DNA from: Candidatus Woesearchaeota archaeon
GTDB taxonomy: Archaea > Nanobdellota > Nanobdellia > Woesearchaeales > ARS49
NCBI GenBank assembly: GCA_016203345.1
Contig: JACQMZ010000024.1
Location: 1-8,810 of the forward strand
Direction of reading: 5' to 3'
DNA length: 8,810 nt
Positions 1-7,441 of this stretch are shown piece after piece. A model generated the notes under the pieces. The model did no database searches. It saw only the letters and a list, made by a program, of their open reading frames with translations, and was not told the DNA's origin. Each line of letters begins with the position of its first letter. Within the stretch, counting starts at the first letter, position 1. The position numbers and the translations under genes were made by a program.

Positions 1-608
1 CTATCAGACACTGCAACAATTTTTACTCCCTTTTCAGCAAGGAATTTTGCAGCAAAAACTCCAACATTACCATAACCCTCAATAGCCACTGTCGCTCCTT
101 GAATATTCACGTTGGCAAATGGTGCAGCAACAACAGTCGAGTGACATACTCCCCATCCAGTACTTCCCAACTCATGCGGCAATCCCCCCAAATCTCTCGG
201 CTTGCCCGTGACTGCCTTCGGCGACCCAATGGCGTCCACCAAAACACGCATCTCGTGCTCTGCCATGCTAATGTCAGGCGCGGCAACATACAGCTCAGGA
301 CACACGATCTTAATCGCCTTACCAAACACGGCGACAATCTCGTCCTTCTTCTCAGGAGACAACTGCTTAGGATCAGCAATAATGCCAGACTTTGCACCAC
401 CAAACGGCAAGCCCGCCATCGCACACTTCAACGTCATCGTGCGAGCAAGACGAAACACTTCTTCCTTGTCCACAGTTGGCGTCATCCGAATGCCGCCCTT
501 CCCCGGACCAAGAACTGTGTTGTCAATCACCACAACGCCGCGCATTCCTGACTTCGGATCATACACTTCAATAATCTTTTCAGGACCAATATCGTCAAAA
601 CTCACCAC
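1..608 (-). CDS. Glu/Leu/Phe/Val-type amino acid dehydrogenase, N-terminal half (runs off the window)
   Basis: The first 202 residues are visible; the usual family length is about 350-420, so the rest of the C-terminal NAD(P)-binding domain lies beyond position 1. The family catalyses reversible NAD(P)-dependent oxidative deamination of an amino acid to its 2-oxo acid and ammonia in the cytoplasm. Visible signatures are GPGKGGIRMTP, then MTLKCAMAGLPFGGAKSG with the two conserved lysines, then VAAPDISMAEHEM with the Pro-Asp of the active site, then LGGLPHELGSTGWGV, and finally the start of the Rossmann fold (AIEGYGNVG). Only about 35 residues precede the GKGG motif, which resembles leucine dehydrogenases more than hexameric glutamate dehydrogenases, so substrate is not assigned. 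The start is GTG at 608 (or GTG at 605), chosen because GAGGTGA at 619-613 is a strong ribosome binding site 4 nt upstream. That site overlaps the ferredoxin stop codon, so the two genes are probably translationally coupled. Confidence 0.9.
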   Translation of the reverse strand, partial: MVSFDDIGPEKIIEVYDPKSGMRGVVVIDNTVLGPGKGGIRMTPTVDKEEVFRLARTMTLKCAMAGLPFGGAKSGIIADPKQLSPEKKDEIVAVFGKAIKIVCPELYVAAPDISMAEHEMRVLVDAIGSPKAVTGKPRDLGGLPHELGSTGWGVCHSTVVAAPFANVNIQGATVAIEGYGNVGVFAAKFLAEKGVKIVAVSD

Positions 609-617
609 GTGTTCACC

Positions 618-959
618 TCAGATAATTCGTTTACCAGTCTTCTTGTCTTCAATATGAATCACTGTTACCGGACACGCCTCCGCCGCATCCTTCATCACTG
701 CCAAATCTTTCTCATCAATCTCAAGCTCATGTATTTCATTATTCTGCAAACGCTTAGCACCAGTCAAATCGGCTTTTCCATCACTCACGATTTCCCAGAA
801 CTGCGGGGCAACAGCCGCACACGCCGCCGCGCCAATACACCCTGGACGCTCGAAAATCACTTTATACCGCTTGCCTGCCACTGGCGCACTTTCCTCCTTA
901 TGTTCGGGTTTCTGCCCTTGCACAGGTTGCTGAACAGCCTCGTGCTCATGTTCGGTCAT
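618..959 (-). CDS. Single-cluster ferredoxin, probably [3Fe-4S]
   Basis: A 113-residue small electron carrier. A hydrophilic, Glu/Gln/His-rich tail (residues 1-30) precedes the ferredoxin fold. The cluster motif is GCIGAAAC, with Cys41 and Cys47, followed far downstream by Cys96-Pro97 (EACPVTVI). Ordinary [4Fe-4S] ferredoxins of this shape have CxxCxxC; here the second Cys position is Ala44, as in the [3Fe-4S] ferredoxins that serve actinobacterial P450s. A three-iron cluster is therefore inferred. The APQFWEI and DGKA segments are typical of this family. The reading frame is open up to 1037, but ATG 959 is preferred because a TATA-like TTTAAAAA lies about 27 nt upstream, consistent with a leaderless transcript, and because the ferredoxin-like sequence starts well inside. 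It ends in a TGA overlapping the ribosome binding site of the dehydrogenase gene, suggesting the two are made together; whether it exchanges electrons with that enzyme is unknown. Confidence 0.85.
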   Translation of the reverse strand: MTEHEHEAVQQPVQGQKPEHKEESAPVAGKRYKVIFERPGCIGAAACAAVAPQFWEIVSDGKADLTGAKRLQNNEIHELEIDEKDLAVMKDAAEACPVTVIHIEDKKTGKRII

Positions 960-981
960 GCGGTTCACACGCAGCAGTGTG

Positions 982-989
982 TTTTTAAA
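982..989 (-). promoter_or_regulatory. TATA box of the ferredoxin-dehydrogenase operon
   Basis: TTTAAAAA on the minus strand, centred about 27 nt before the ATG at 959. No convincing ribosome binding site precedes that ATG. The spacing therefore fits an archaeal leaderless mRNA starting at or next to the start codon. Inferred from spacing only. Confidence 0.55.
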
Positions 990-1001
990 CCTTTCCTTGA
1001 A

Positions 1002-1050
1002 GAATTTTCCTGAGTTCGCTCGCTGAAACTCGCTCACTCAAGGAAAATTC
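1002..1050. repeat. Inverted repeat / stem-loop between aminopeptidase and ferredoxin genes
   Basis: The left arm 1002-1015 (gaattttcctgagt) pairs with the right arm 1036-1050 (actcaaggaaaattc), a 14-bp stem with a single-base bulge and a 20-nt loop. It lies downstream of the aminopeptidase stop and upstream of the ferredoxin TATA box. It could help define the 3' end of the aminopeptidase mRNA or act as an operator; there is no long T-run directly after it on the minus strand, so it is not a classic intrinsic terminator. Confidence 0.5.
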
Positions 1051-1110
1051 ACAAACGACGCATCCGCGCTCTGCTTGAAGCTATCCAAAAGAGAAAAGTT
1101 TGATATTCAA

Positions 1111-2589
1111 TTAAATCTTCTTCCACGACTTCAATACATCAACCAACAACCGCACGCCAAAACCCGTGCCGCCTTTAGACCAGTAAAACTTATCCGCATC
1201 ACTCCATGCAGGACCTGCAATGTCAATGTGAGCCCACGGAGTTTTTTCCACAAACGCACTCAAAAAGGCAGCAGCAGTCAAAGCCCCAGCTTCACGATGA
1301 GGATGACCAAGATTCCTCACATCAGCGATCTCACTCTTCACCATTTCCTTATACTCGTCAAACAACGGCAAGGGCCAACAACGCTCTCCAGTTCTATTGC
1401 CTGCGTTCTGAATACGCCCAATAACTTCCTGACTCGTGCCGGTCACGCCCGCCGCAACCGTGCCCAATGCAACAATGCACGCACCAGTCAACGTGGCCAG
1501 ATCAATAATCGCCTGCGGCTTCTGACGCTCAGCATACGCCAAACCGTCAGCGAGCACAACCCTGCCCTCCGCGTCAGTGTTCAACACTTCAATCGTCTTC
1601 TTGCTCATCGTCACCACAATATCGCCCGGCTTGTAGGACAAGCTCGAAGGCATGTTTTCAGTCACTGGCGCAAAACCCATTACGTGCACAGGCAATTGAA
1701 GGTCAGCCACTGCCTTGATCGTGCCCAGCACAACCGCAGCGCCAGCCATATCCATCTTCATGTCCTCCATCTGGTCAGCAGTCTTCAAAGACAATCCCCC
1801 ACTATCAAACGTAATACCCTTACCCACCAGAGCAATTGGAGGGGCACTGCTATTCTTATACTCCACAACTATAAACCGCGGCTCATGCGTAGAGCCTGCA
1901 TTCACTGCCAACAACCCACCCATGCCAAGCTGTTCAATCTTCTTTTTGTCAAACACGGAAACCTTCACTGACTTTGGAAGAGCACGCGCCGCATCAGCGA
2001 GCTTCTCAGGAACAAGCACAGACGGCGGCGTATTGACCAGATCACGCACCCAACACTGACATGCGGCAAGCACCTGCCCTTCACGCACTCCCTGCTCTGC
2101 CTCTTTCTTTTCCCGCACAGCCAAAATATCCACTCCATCCACAAAACGAATCTTCTCCTTTTCCACAGTTCTGTACGTAACGTACCGGTAATTCGCCAAA
2201 ATGGCGCCTTCAACGACTGCCTGCACGCGTGCCTGCGCATCGCCCTGCGCCACGTGCAAAGCAGCACCAAACCGCTTCACGCCTGCCTCGCGCAAATACC
2301 GAGTAGCGTGGCCGCTTGCCCTTCGCAATTTCTCAGGATCACACTCTCCCTGCTTGCCCAAACCAACCAAAAGAACATGCTCTGCTGGCAGTTTCTTCAT
2401 CGTGCTGATCATCCACAGCTGAAACAACTCACCCACAAACTCCTTGCGGCCAAATAAACTCGAAATCCTGCCATCCAGCTTCCTGTCAAGTTCTGCCAGA
2501 ATCTTCCTGTCGTTCTCAAAACAGCCAACAACAACACACTCGCCCTTGTACGACAACACATCCTGCTCGACTATTTTGCATTCCATCAT
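1111..2589 (-). CDS. pepA: Leucyl (cytosol) aminopeptidase, M17 family
   Basis: A metal-dependent cytoplasmic exopeptidase that removes N-terminal residues from peptides, in the final steps of protein turnover; family members form hexamers. Numbering from GTG 2592, the protein has an N-terminal regulatory domain (about 1-170) and a C-terminal catalytic domain. The catalytic domain has all expected residues: Lys258 and Asp263 (VGKGITFDSGG), Asp281 (MKMDMAGAA), Asp340 and Glu342 in the diagnostic NTDAEGR, and catalytic Lys270 and Arg344. The spacings (258-263-281-340) equal those of bovine lens aminopeptidase. The total of about 490 residues is normal. Three starts lie in frame: GTG 2592, ATG 2589 and ATG 2586. 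ATG 2589 is preferred because a TTTTTTATA element ends about 22 nt upstream, the leaderless distance seen elsewhere here. It sits 35 nt after the kinase/HD gene, so cotranscription is also possible. Confidence 0.95.
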   Translation of the reverse strand: MMECKIVEQDVLSYKGECVVVGCFENDRKILAELDRKLDGRISSLFGRKEFVGELFQLWMISTMKKLPAEHVLLVGLGKQGECDPEKLRRASGHATRYLREAGVKRFGAALHVAQGDAQARVQAVVEGAILANYRYVTYRTVEKEKIRFVDGVDILAVREKKEAEQGVREGQVLAACQCWVRDLVNTPPSVLVPEKLADAARALPKSVKVSVFDKKKIEQLGMGGLLAVNAGSTHEPRFIVVEYKNSSAPPIALVGKGITFDSGGLSLKTADQMEDMKMDMAGAAVVLGTIKAVADLQLPVHVMGFAPVTENMPSSLSYKPGDIVVTMSKKTIEVLNTDAEGRVVLADGLAYAERQKPQAIIDLATLTGACIVALGTVAAGVTGTSQEVIGRIQNAGNRTGERCWPLPLFDEYKEMVKSEIADVRNLGHPHREAGALTAAAFLSAFVEKTPWAHIDIAGPAWSDADKFYWSKGGTGFGVRLLVDVLKSWKKI

Positions 2590-2609
2590 CACTCTTCTCT
2601 ACCTACCTG

Positions 2610-2618
2610 TATAAAAAA
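2610..2618 (-). promoter_or_regulatory. TATA box of the aminopeptidase gene
   Basis: TTTTTTATA on the minus strand, lying in the short gap after the stop codon of the kinase/HD gene and roughly 22-27 nt before the candidate start codons at 2589 and 2586. The position fits a promoter giving a leaderless message. Read-through from the upstream gene is not excluded. Confidence 0.5.
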
Positions 2619-2624
2619 CTTCCT

Positions 2625-3794
2625 TCACTCCCCTTCCCACTCCCTGTAGAATTGCGAGAGATACTGTTCCATAAACGTGTGCCTCTCTTGCGCGAGTTTT
2701 TTCCCTGTTGCAGTATTCATTCGGTCCTTCAACAACAACAGTTTTTCATAAAAGTGGTTCACACTCGTGCCCACACTTTTCTTGTAATCCTCAAAAGACT
2801 GGTGCATTGTTGGCGAACACTCCGGATCATGCATCGCCCTATTCTTGCTCCCACCATAAGCGAAACAACGCGCAACACCAATCGCCCCAAGCGCGTCCAA
2901 ACGGTCAGCGTCTTGAACTACAAGCCCTTCCCTTGATGTGATGGTATTCTGCACACCTGCGCCCTTGAACGAAATATGCTGAACAATGTGACACACATCT
3001 TTACTGACTTGGTCGTCAACACCCTGACTTTTCAGCCACTCCTGCGCAATCCGCGGACCCACAGAGTCGTCACCTCCATGAAACTTCCAGTCAGCAATAT
3101 CATGCAACAGCGCACCAAGCTGAACCACAAACAAGTCCACCTGCTCTTCTCGCGCAATGCGAACAGCGTTGTTGTACACGCGCACAATGTGCCACCAGTC
3201 ATGGCCTGAGCCCTCCCCTTCAAGCTTCTGACGAACAAATTCCTTAGTCTTCTGCACAATATTTTGCTGGGCGAGCTTTAACCGCAAATCATCCTGCGTG
3301 CCAGTGTTTACTATCACAACATCAGCCATTGCCATCACGGCACTTACTTGCTGATGAGCAGGATCCTCACTCGCGGCCTCTTCCTGCTCACGCTTCACGA
3401 ATTCATCATACGTCCTGAGATTATCAGGCCGATCCTTGCGGGACTGCATACGCTCCCAACGTACACTCAAAGGAGCATCTATCTTCAACAACGCAAAATT
3501 CTTCTGCGCCCTCAACACTTCAACTTCACCGGGATTCCTGATACTTGTAATGACATAATTTGCAGATGAACTCATGCCTTTCAAAGCAAACATTGCCAGA
3601 ATACCATGACCGTGCTGTCGCCGCAATTCATTTCCAAGCAGGATCAAGTTTTCACGCGTGGTTGGCAAGCCGCGAGTCCTCGCTTCCTGCCTCAAAAAAT
3701 CAGACAGCGAAATGTGCACGAATCCCTGCTGCTTCAAAATCTCGCCAGCACAATCCTTGCCAGAACAATACTGACCGGTAATGCCGAGAATCAT
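2625..3794 (-). CDS. Fusion: UPF0200-like P-loop kinase + YpgQ/YedJ-type HD phosphohydrolase
   Basis: A 389-residue two-domain cytoplasmic protein. Residues 1-180 resemble archaeal UPF0200 / dephospho-CoA kinase-like nucleotide kinases: Walker A GQYCSGKD (7-14, Lys13), RGLPTTRENL (41-50), TSIRNPGEVEVLR (83-95) and a terminal VVIVNTGT strand. Residues 190-389 form an HD hydrolase: HDWWH (198-202), LLHDI with His231-Asp232, and QDADRLDALGAIG (295-306) with Asp296. That motif set is typical of the YpgQ/YedJ family, for which metal-dependent (d)NTP pyrophosphohydrolase activity has been described. Substrates of either half are not deducible; a nucleotide-handling role is inferred. The frame is open to 3860, but ATG 3794 begins exactly at the kinase fold (MILGITG). 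GAGGT lies 3 nt upstream and a TTTTAAA element 25 nt upstream. The gene is divergent from the toxin-antitoxin-like pair. Confidence 0.85.
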   Translation of the reverse strand: MILGITGQYCSGKDCAGEILKQQGFVHISLSDFLRQEARTRGLPTTRENLILLGNELRRQHGHGILAMFALKGMSSSANYVITSIRNPGEVEVLRAQKNFALLKIDAPLSVRWERMQSRKDRPDNLRTYDEFVKREQEEAASEDPAHQQVSAVMAMADVVIVNTGTQDDLRLKLAQQNIVQKTKEFVRQKLEGEGSGHDWWHIVRVYNNAVRIAREEQVDLFVVQLGALLHDIADWKFHGGDDSVGPRIAQEWLKSQGVDDQVSKDVCHIVQHISFKGAGVQNTITSREGLVVQDADRLDALGAIGVARCFAYGGSKNRAMHDPECSPTMHQSFEDYKKSVGTSVNHFYEKLLLLKDRMNTATGKKLAQERHTFMEQYLSQFYREWEGE

Positions 3795-3841
3795 GAAACC
3801 TCTGCATCCTCCTCCTTTAAAATTCTTTTCATAACCACATA

Positions 3842-3853
3842 CTTTATATATTA
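3842..3853. promoter_or_regulatory. Shared divergent TATA region
   Basis: The near-palindromic ctttatatatta reads as a good TATA box on both strands. Rightward it is centred 25 nt before ATG 3873, the leaderless spacing. Leftward it would start a message near 3823, giving a leader of about 29 nt for the kinase/HD gene that contains GGAGGAGG (3815-3808). A second weaker leftward element, TTTTAAA at 3822-3816, is centred 25 nt before ATG 3794. A factor bound here could affect both transcription units at once. Confidence 0.55.
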
Positions 3854-3872
3854 GTATCACTTATAATAACTC

Positions 3873-4076
3873 ATGAGATTGCTCATCACGCGGCATGCTC
3901 GAGACATGATGGTTGAGCGTGGCATTGATGAGGAACAAATCAAAATCGCCATCACACGAGGCGCAAAATTTAAGCAAACGGATGGCACTGTGACCGTATA
4001 CACATACATGCGGATTGCATACAAAAAACTTAGTCCAGACTACTACAAAATCAAAACAGTTATGGTGGAGGAATAA
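3873..4076 (+). CDS. DUF4258 protein, putative toxin of a toxin-antitoxin pair
   Basis: A 67-residue basic protein. The N-terminus carries the DUF4258 signature: His8-Ala-Arg followed by MMVERGIDEEQI and an ITRGAKF turn, then a beta-rich C-terminal half (TVTVYTYMRIAY, YYKIKTVMV). DUF4258 proteins are small and often encoded beside zinc-ribbon antitoxin-like proteins, in the manner of MqsR with MqsA. An mRNA-targeting toxin role is an inference from family and context, not shown by a catalytic motif. It starts at ATG 3873, 25 nt after the TATA centre, so it is probably translated from a leaderless message. The next gene begins 3 nt after its stop, and the ribosome binding site of that gene (ggtggagg, 4064-4071) lies inside this coding sequence, indicating tight co-expression. 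It is toxin-first, as in mqsRA. Confidence 0.75.
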   Translation: MRLLITRHARDMMVERGIDEEQIKIAITRGAKFKQTDGTVTVYTYMRIAYKKLSPDYYKIKTVMVEE

Positions 4077-4079
4077 AAC

Positions 4080-4412
4080 ATGAAGCGCGACAAATGTGAC
4101 GAATGCGGCGGAAAACTTAGCAAGAAAAACGTCGACTACTCCCTATTTGGCATCAGTCTTGGCTCATTCCCGGCAGAAGTCTGTCAAAAATGTGGCGAAA
4201 CGTGCTTTGAAGAATCCGTGTCAAAGCAGATCACTTCGCGCGCCAAAGAAAAGGGCCTATGGGGACTTTCAGCACGCACAAAAGTCGGAAAAGTCGGCGA
4301 TGCCCTAGATGTCAGGCTGAACAAGAAAATCGTCGAGTTTCTCGGTGTGAAAAAAGGAACAGAAGTACTTGTCACGCCAGTCAGCAGACACAAGATCGAG
4401 ATTACAATTTGA
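4080..4412 (+). CDS. YgiT-type zinc ribbon + AbrB-like protein, putative antitoxin
   Basis: A 110-residue protein with two parts. Residues 1-45 form a treble-cysteine/zinc-ribbon module: CDEC (Cys6, Cys9) and CQKC (Cys35, Cys38) separated by a YSLFGISLGSFPAEV segment typical of YgiT/MqsA N-termini. Residues 65-110 look like a swapped-hairpin AbrB/SpoVT DNA-binding domain (KVGDALDVRL, then KKIVEFLGVKKGTEVLVTP and a final KIEITI strand). In MqsA the DNA-binding part is instead a helix-turn-helix, so this is a different build. In family terms the zinc ribbon would bind the partner toxin and the AbrB part would bind the operon promoter as an autorepressor; both are inference. ATG 4080 is supported by ggtggagg 8 nt upstream. 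The gene converges on rtcB. Confidence 0.8.
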   Translation: MKRDKCDECGGKLSKKNVDYSLFGISLGSFPAEVCQKCGETCFEESVSKQITSRAKEKGLWGLSARTKVGKVGDALDVRLNKKIVEFLGVKKGTEVLVTPVSRHKIEITI

Positions 4413-4418
4413 TGGACT

Positions 4419-4446
4419 AAAAAATCCCAACCGCAGCAAGCTGCGG
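4419..4446 (-). terminator. Stem-loop plus T-run downstream of rtcB
   Basis: On the minus strand a perfect 6-bp stem (ccgcag / ctgcgg, 4431-4446, tetraloop) is followed after 6 nt by six T (4424-4419). This lies 22 nt after the rtcB stop codon and 6 nt beyond the convergent antitoxin stop, where a terminator would be expected. T-runs alone can stop archaeal RNA polymerase; the hairpin may assist. In the other direction there is no T-run. Confidence 0.55.
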
Positions 4447-4468
4447 GGTACGAACCCAGTTCGAGCAA

Positions 4469-7420
4469 TCAACCTTTTACATTTCCCAGAGGCTTCAACG
4501 CAACCACCTTCCTTGAAATGCCTGCGCGATCCATGGTTTCGACCACTTCGCTGATGTCCTTGTACGCCAGACCTGCTTCCTCGGCAAGCCCTGCCATGGA
4601 CACAGACTTTACATAAATCCCCTTTGCTTCCATTTCCTTCTGAAGCTTGTCTCCCCGCACCATGTGCTTAGCGGCCGTGCGAGACATCAACCTTCCAGAA
4701 CCATGCATGGTGGAGCCAAACGTCTCCTCTTCGGCCTTCTTCGTACCCACGCACAAATACGAGCCGGTCTCCATCGAGCCGCCAACAATCACTGGTTGCC
4801 CAACCTTCTCAAACACGCCTGACAATTCAGGATTCCCAGGACCAAACGAACGCGTCGCGCCCTTCCTATGCACGATCAGTTCCTTCTTTTTTCCATCAAT
4901 CTTGTACTTTTCTTTCTTGGCAATATTGTGCGCAACATCATACACAAGCTTCAACCCCATATCCTCAGGAGCTCGCTGGAACACTTTGCTAAATGCTTCA
5001 CGAATCCTGTGAGTGATCACTTGACGATTAGCGAATGCAAGATTGGCAGCACACGCCATTGCCCCAAAATAATCCTGCCCCTCTTTTGAGTTAAACGGCG
5101 CACACGCGAGCTCGCGGTCAAGCACTTTGATGCCATACTTCGACATAACGCCATCAAAAATCTTCAAGTAATCCGTACCAATCTGGTGGCCAAACCCGCG
5201 CGAGCCGCAATGAACCATGATGACGATCTTGCCAGGTTCAATACCAAGAGCCTTCGCAACTTTTGCATCATAAATGTTTTCAGGCAACACCATCTGTATC
5301 TCAAGATAATGATTGCCAGAACCGAGCGTCCCAATTTGCATCCTGCCACGTTCCATCGCGCGATCAGACACCTTCGACGGGTCAGCCCAAGAAATCCTGC
5401 CGTTTTCTTCAGTAGCCTTGATGTCGTCCTTCCAGCCATACCCATTGTCCACACACCACTTCACTCCATCAGTCACGACATTCTTCAATTCCTGCTTGGA
5501 AACGTCCACAAAACCCTTCGCCCCAACGCCCGCAGGAACAGTCTTGAACAACGTGTCAACAAGCTCACGCAATTTCGCCTTCACTTCATCGATAGGCATA
5601 CTTGTCTGCATGAGACGCATGCCGCAGTTGCTCACTACAAAAGAGTTGGCGACAAAATTATGATCTGGATGGGCCATAGTAAAATCATAGACATGCTCTA
5701 CGTCCTCAACACGCTGCTTTTCGATGACAACGTCCCACGTCATACCACTCCTGCCCAAATCTTTAGTAGCTACTGTACAAAAATCATCAAAGGAGGGAAA
5801 TGACTCAGGGATTCTTACTGAAGACTTCCTTTCCTCATATGCTGAACGCTTTACAAACCGCTCATTACTCCACGGATGCTCAAACAAAGTCACCAATGAC
5901 CCAACTGACTGACCACACCTGTGCGCAACTGACACGGTCTCGGCAATTGAAGTCCGAGCGCACACTACTTGCTGCTTAACCCGAACATACTGAGCGGCAA
6001 GAAGAGACAACCACCTTTTACGACGATTGTACTCGAACCCAACCACGCCATACAAACGCATAAGATTCTCATTATCGCCATAAATTTCCAAACGCTGCCG
6101 CAAAGAGATAACTCCATGCTTGTTCCTATAATTAACTTCGGGCGCGGAAACCATAGCAGTCACTTCAAAACGAGCAAGTGCTTCCTGCATACCAGTCAGA
6201 AAAGACTCTGCAGACACCCCTTGCACTTTATTCATACCAACCACAGGCATATACAATGTTGAGTGATGATTCGACAACGTCGAGGGAGTGCTCATCTCTG
6301 CTCCAAAGTACGCAGACAAGAAAAGCCGCTGGTGCCACAATGGCGACCACACCAACCATCGCGGAAAAGGATACTCTTGCTTCGCCTTGTTCCCCAGTGG
6401 AGCACCCAAGGCGCGCAGAAGCGCAACAAAACTTTTCGAACACACTTTCATAGAGTGTTCTGCATGAGCAAAACTAATGTTGCCATACAATGTGTCAATC
6501 GAGTGATTTCTCTTCCTGACATAAATTCGTGACGGAGTATACCCTATTTTTGCAACGTCCGCCCTGATGTCTCCCAAGTCCTCTGACTTCCCCCAAAACC
6601 ACGCCATTCCTTTATGCTCCTTTCCAGTCACAATAAGGCTTCCATCACCCATATTGTACGCCAACAATTTGATAAGATATGGCAGTCGAGCATCATTTCT
6701 GCACAATGGCAATAACCCACGCTGACGCAGTTCGTTCAGTACTCCGGAAGTATTCAGTGGAAAAGGCAAAGAGGATATCAATTTCTCGTCAACAATTATG
6801 TCTGCATTCGGAGGTTCACGACACACACCCTCAAACGCATACACCGCAGTCTTTGAACCAAGATCGAGTTTGCCAGCCTCCACCATCCCGTCCGGCGTCC
6901 ATAATGGATGATCCTCTGTGGCAATAACCTCATGGCCGCCAAGCGTCCGCAGCCTGTATACTGGACACTTCGGTCGCTTCTTCAGGAACAAGAACGGAAA
7001 CGCGCTATCTTCTTTCTGGCTCCGGAGCTGCATACATCTTAACTTCACAGTCTCGTCCTGCACGGACTTTATTTCCTGAAATGCACCAAACTCGTCCAAT
7101 ATGCGCGACTCGCCAGCCAGGCAGTTGATATCAAACCCGATTCCACCAGGAGAAATAATGCCACCTTCCTCCGGATCAAACGCTGCCACACCACCAATCG
7201 GAAACCCATACCCGCTATGACCATCAGGCATGCACAACGCGTGCTGTTGAATACCGGGCAGACAAGCGACATTTGTGAGCTGATCGACTACCGTATCCTC
7301 CATCTGCTTCAGAAGATTCTCAGTCGCGTACATTCTCGCCGGCACCAGCATGCCCTGCTTGAACGACTTGTCAAGCTCCCACACGACGTCAGACACACGC
7401 TTGAATTTGGACAGGTCCAT
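4469..7420 (-). CDS. rtcB: RtcB tRNA-splicing / RNA-repair ligase with an in-frame intein
   Basis: A GTP- and Mn2+-dependent ligase joining 2',3'-cyclic phosphate (or 3'-phosphate) ends to 5'-OH ends. In archaea it seals tRNA exons after intron removal. The open frame encodes 983 residues; removing the 499-residue intein (100-598) leaves a 484-residue ligase, the normal size. Active-site residues, by comparison with Pyrococcus horikoshii RtcB, are all present: Asp97 and Cys599 (brought together by splicing as FDIN-CG), Asn703-His704 (LGSGNH), His737 (VHCGSRG), His831 (YDVAHNI) and the guanylylated His906 (MHGSGR; the common form is HGAGR). ATG 7420 is the start matching the family N-terminus. 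A second ATG at 7425 is out of frame. A TTAAAAG element about 26 nt upstream supports a leaderless message. No archease gene is visible nearby. Confidence 0.96.
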   Translation of the reverse strand: MDLSKFKRVSDVVWELDKSFKQGMLVPARMYATENLLKQMEDTVVDQLTNVACLPGIQQHALCMPDGHSGYGFPIGGVAAFDPEEGGIISPGGIGFDINCLAGESRILDEFGAFQEIKSVQDETVKLRCMQLRSQKEDSAFPFLFLKKRPKCPVYRLRTLGGHEVIATEDHPLWTPDGMVEAGKLDLGSKTAVYAFEGVCREPPNADIIVDEKLISSLPFPLNTSGVLNELRQRGLLPLCRNDARLPYLIKLLAYNMGDGSLIVTGKEHKGMAWFWGKSEDLGDIRADVAKIGYTPSRIYVRKRNHSIDTLYGNISFAHAEHSMKVCSKSFVALLRALGAPLGNKAKQEYPFPRWLVWSPLWHQRLFLSAYFGAEMSTPSTLSNHHSTLYMPVVGMNKVQGVSAESFLTGMQEALARFEVTAMVSAPEVNYRNKHGVISLRQRLEIYGDNENLMRLYGVVGFEYNRRKRWLSLLAAQYVRVKQQVVCARTSIAETVSVAHRCGQSVGSLVTLFEHPWSNERFVKRSAYEERKSSVRIPESFPSFDDFCTVATKDLGRSGMTWDVVIEKQRVEDVEHVYDFTMAHPDHNFVANSFVVSNCGMRLMQTSMPIDEVKAKLRELVDTLFKTVPAGVGAKGFVDVSKQELKNVVTDGVKWCVDNGYGWKDDIKATEENGRISWADPSKVSDRAMERGRMQIGTLGSGNHYLEIQMVLPENIYDAKVAKALGIEPGKIVIMVHCGSRGFGHQIGTDYLKIFDGVMSKYGIKVLDRELACAPFNSKEGQDYFGAMACAANLAFANRQVITHRIREAFSKVFQRAPEDMGLKLVYDVAHNIAKKEKYKIDGKKKELIVHRKGATRSFGPGNPELSGVFEKVGQPVIVGGSMETGSYLCVGTKKAEEETFGSTMHGSGRLMSRTAAKHMVRGDKLQKEMEAKGIYVKSVSMAGLAEEAGLAYKDISEVVETMDRAGISRKVVALKPLGNVKG
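5627..7123 (-). other. Intein in RtcB, with LAGLIDADG homing endonuclease domain
   Basis: A 499-residue self-splicing element starting at Cys100 (CLAGESRIL) and ending at Asn598, followed by the ligase Cys599 as the +1 nucleophile. Splicing blocks are visible: the Cys1 block, TEDH (Thr168, His171) in the N-terminal domain, and VEHVYDF with HPDHNFVANSFVVSN at the C-terminus. The residue before the terminal Asn is Ser597 rather than the usual His, a known but less common variant that can slow C-terminal cleavage. Between the halves lies a dodecapeptide endonuclease: LLAYNMGDGSL (252-262, acid Asp259) and LFLSAYFGAEM (366-376, acid Glu375). Both catalytic acids remain, so cutting of intein-free rtcB alleles is plausible. 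The insertion point, FDIN/CG, matches that of Pyrococcus-type RtcB inteins and separates two metal ligands, so unspliced protein should be inactive. Confidence 0.93.
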
Positions 7421-7441
7421 GCCATGAGGTGAAGTATGTTA

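Noticed and set aside
99..657. Plus-strand open frames opposite the dehydrogenase
   Set aside because: They are antisense shadows of a clear dehydrogenase reading frame with all family motifs.
1075..1971. A 298-codon plus-strand open frame opposite the aminopeptidase
   Set aside because: It is antisense to a complete M17 enzyme and its translation is His/Arg/Asn-rich low-quality sequence with no recognisable domain.
4441..4465. TTCG-containing arm resembling a transfer RNA T-arm downstream of rtcB
   Set aside because: The stem cannot be extended to a full T-arm plus acceptor stem, and no D-arm or anticodon arm is found next to it.
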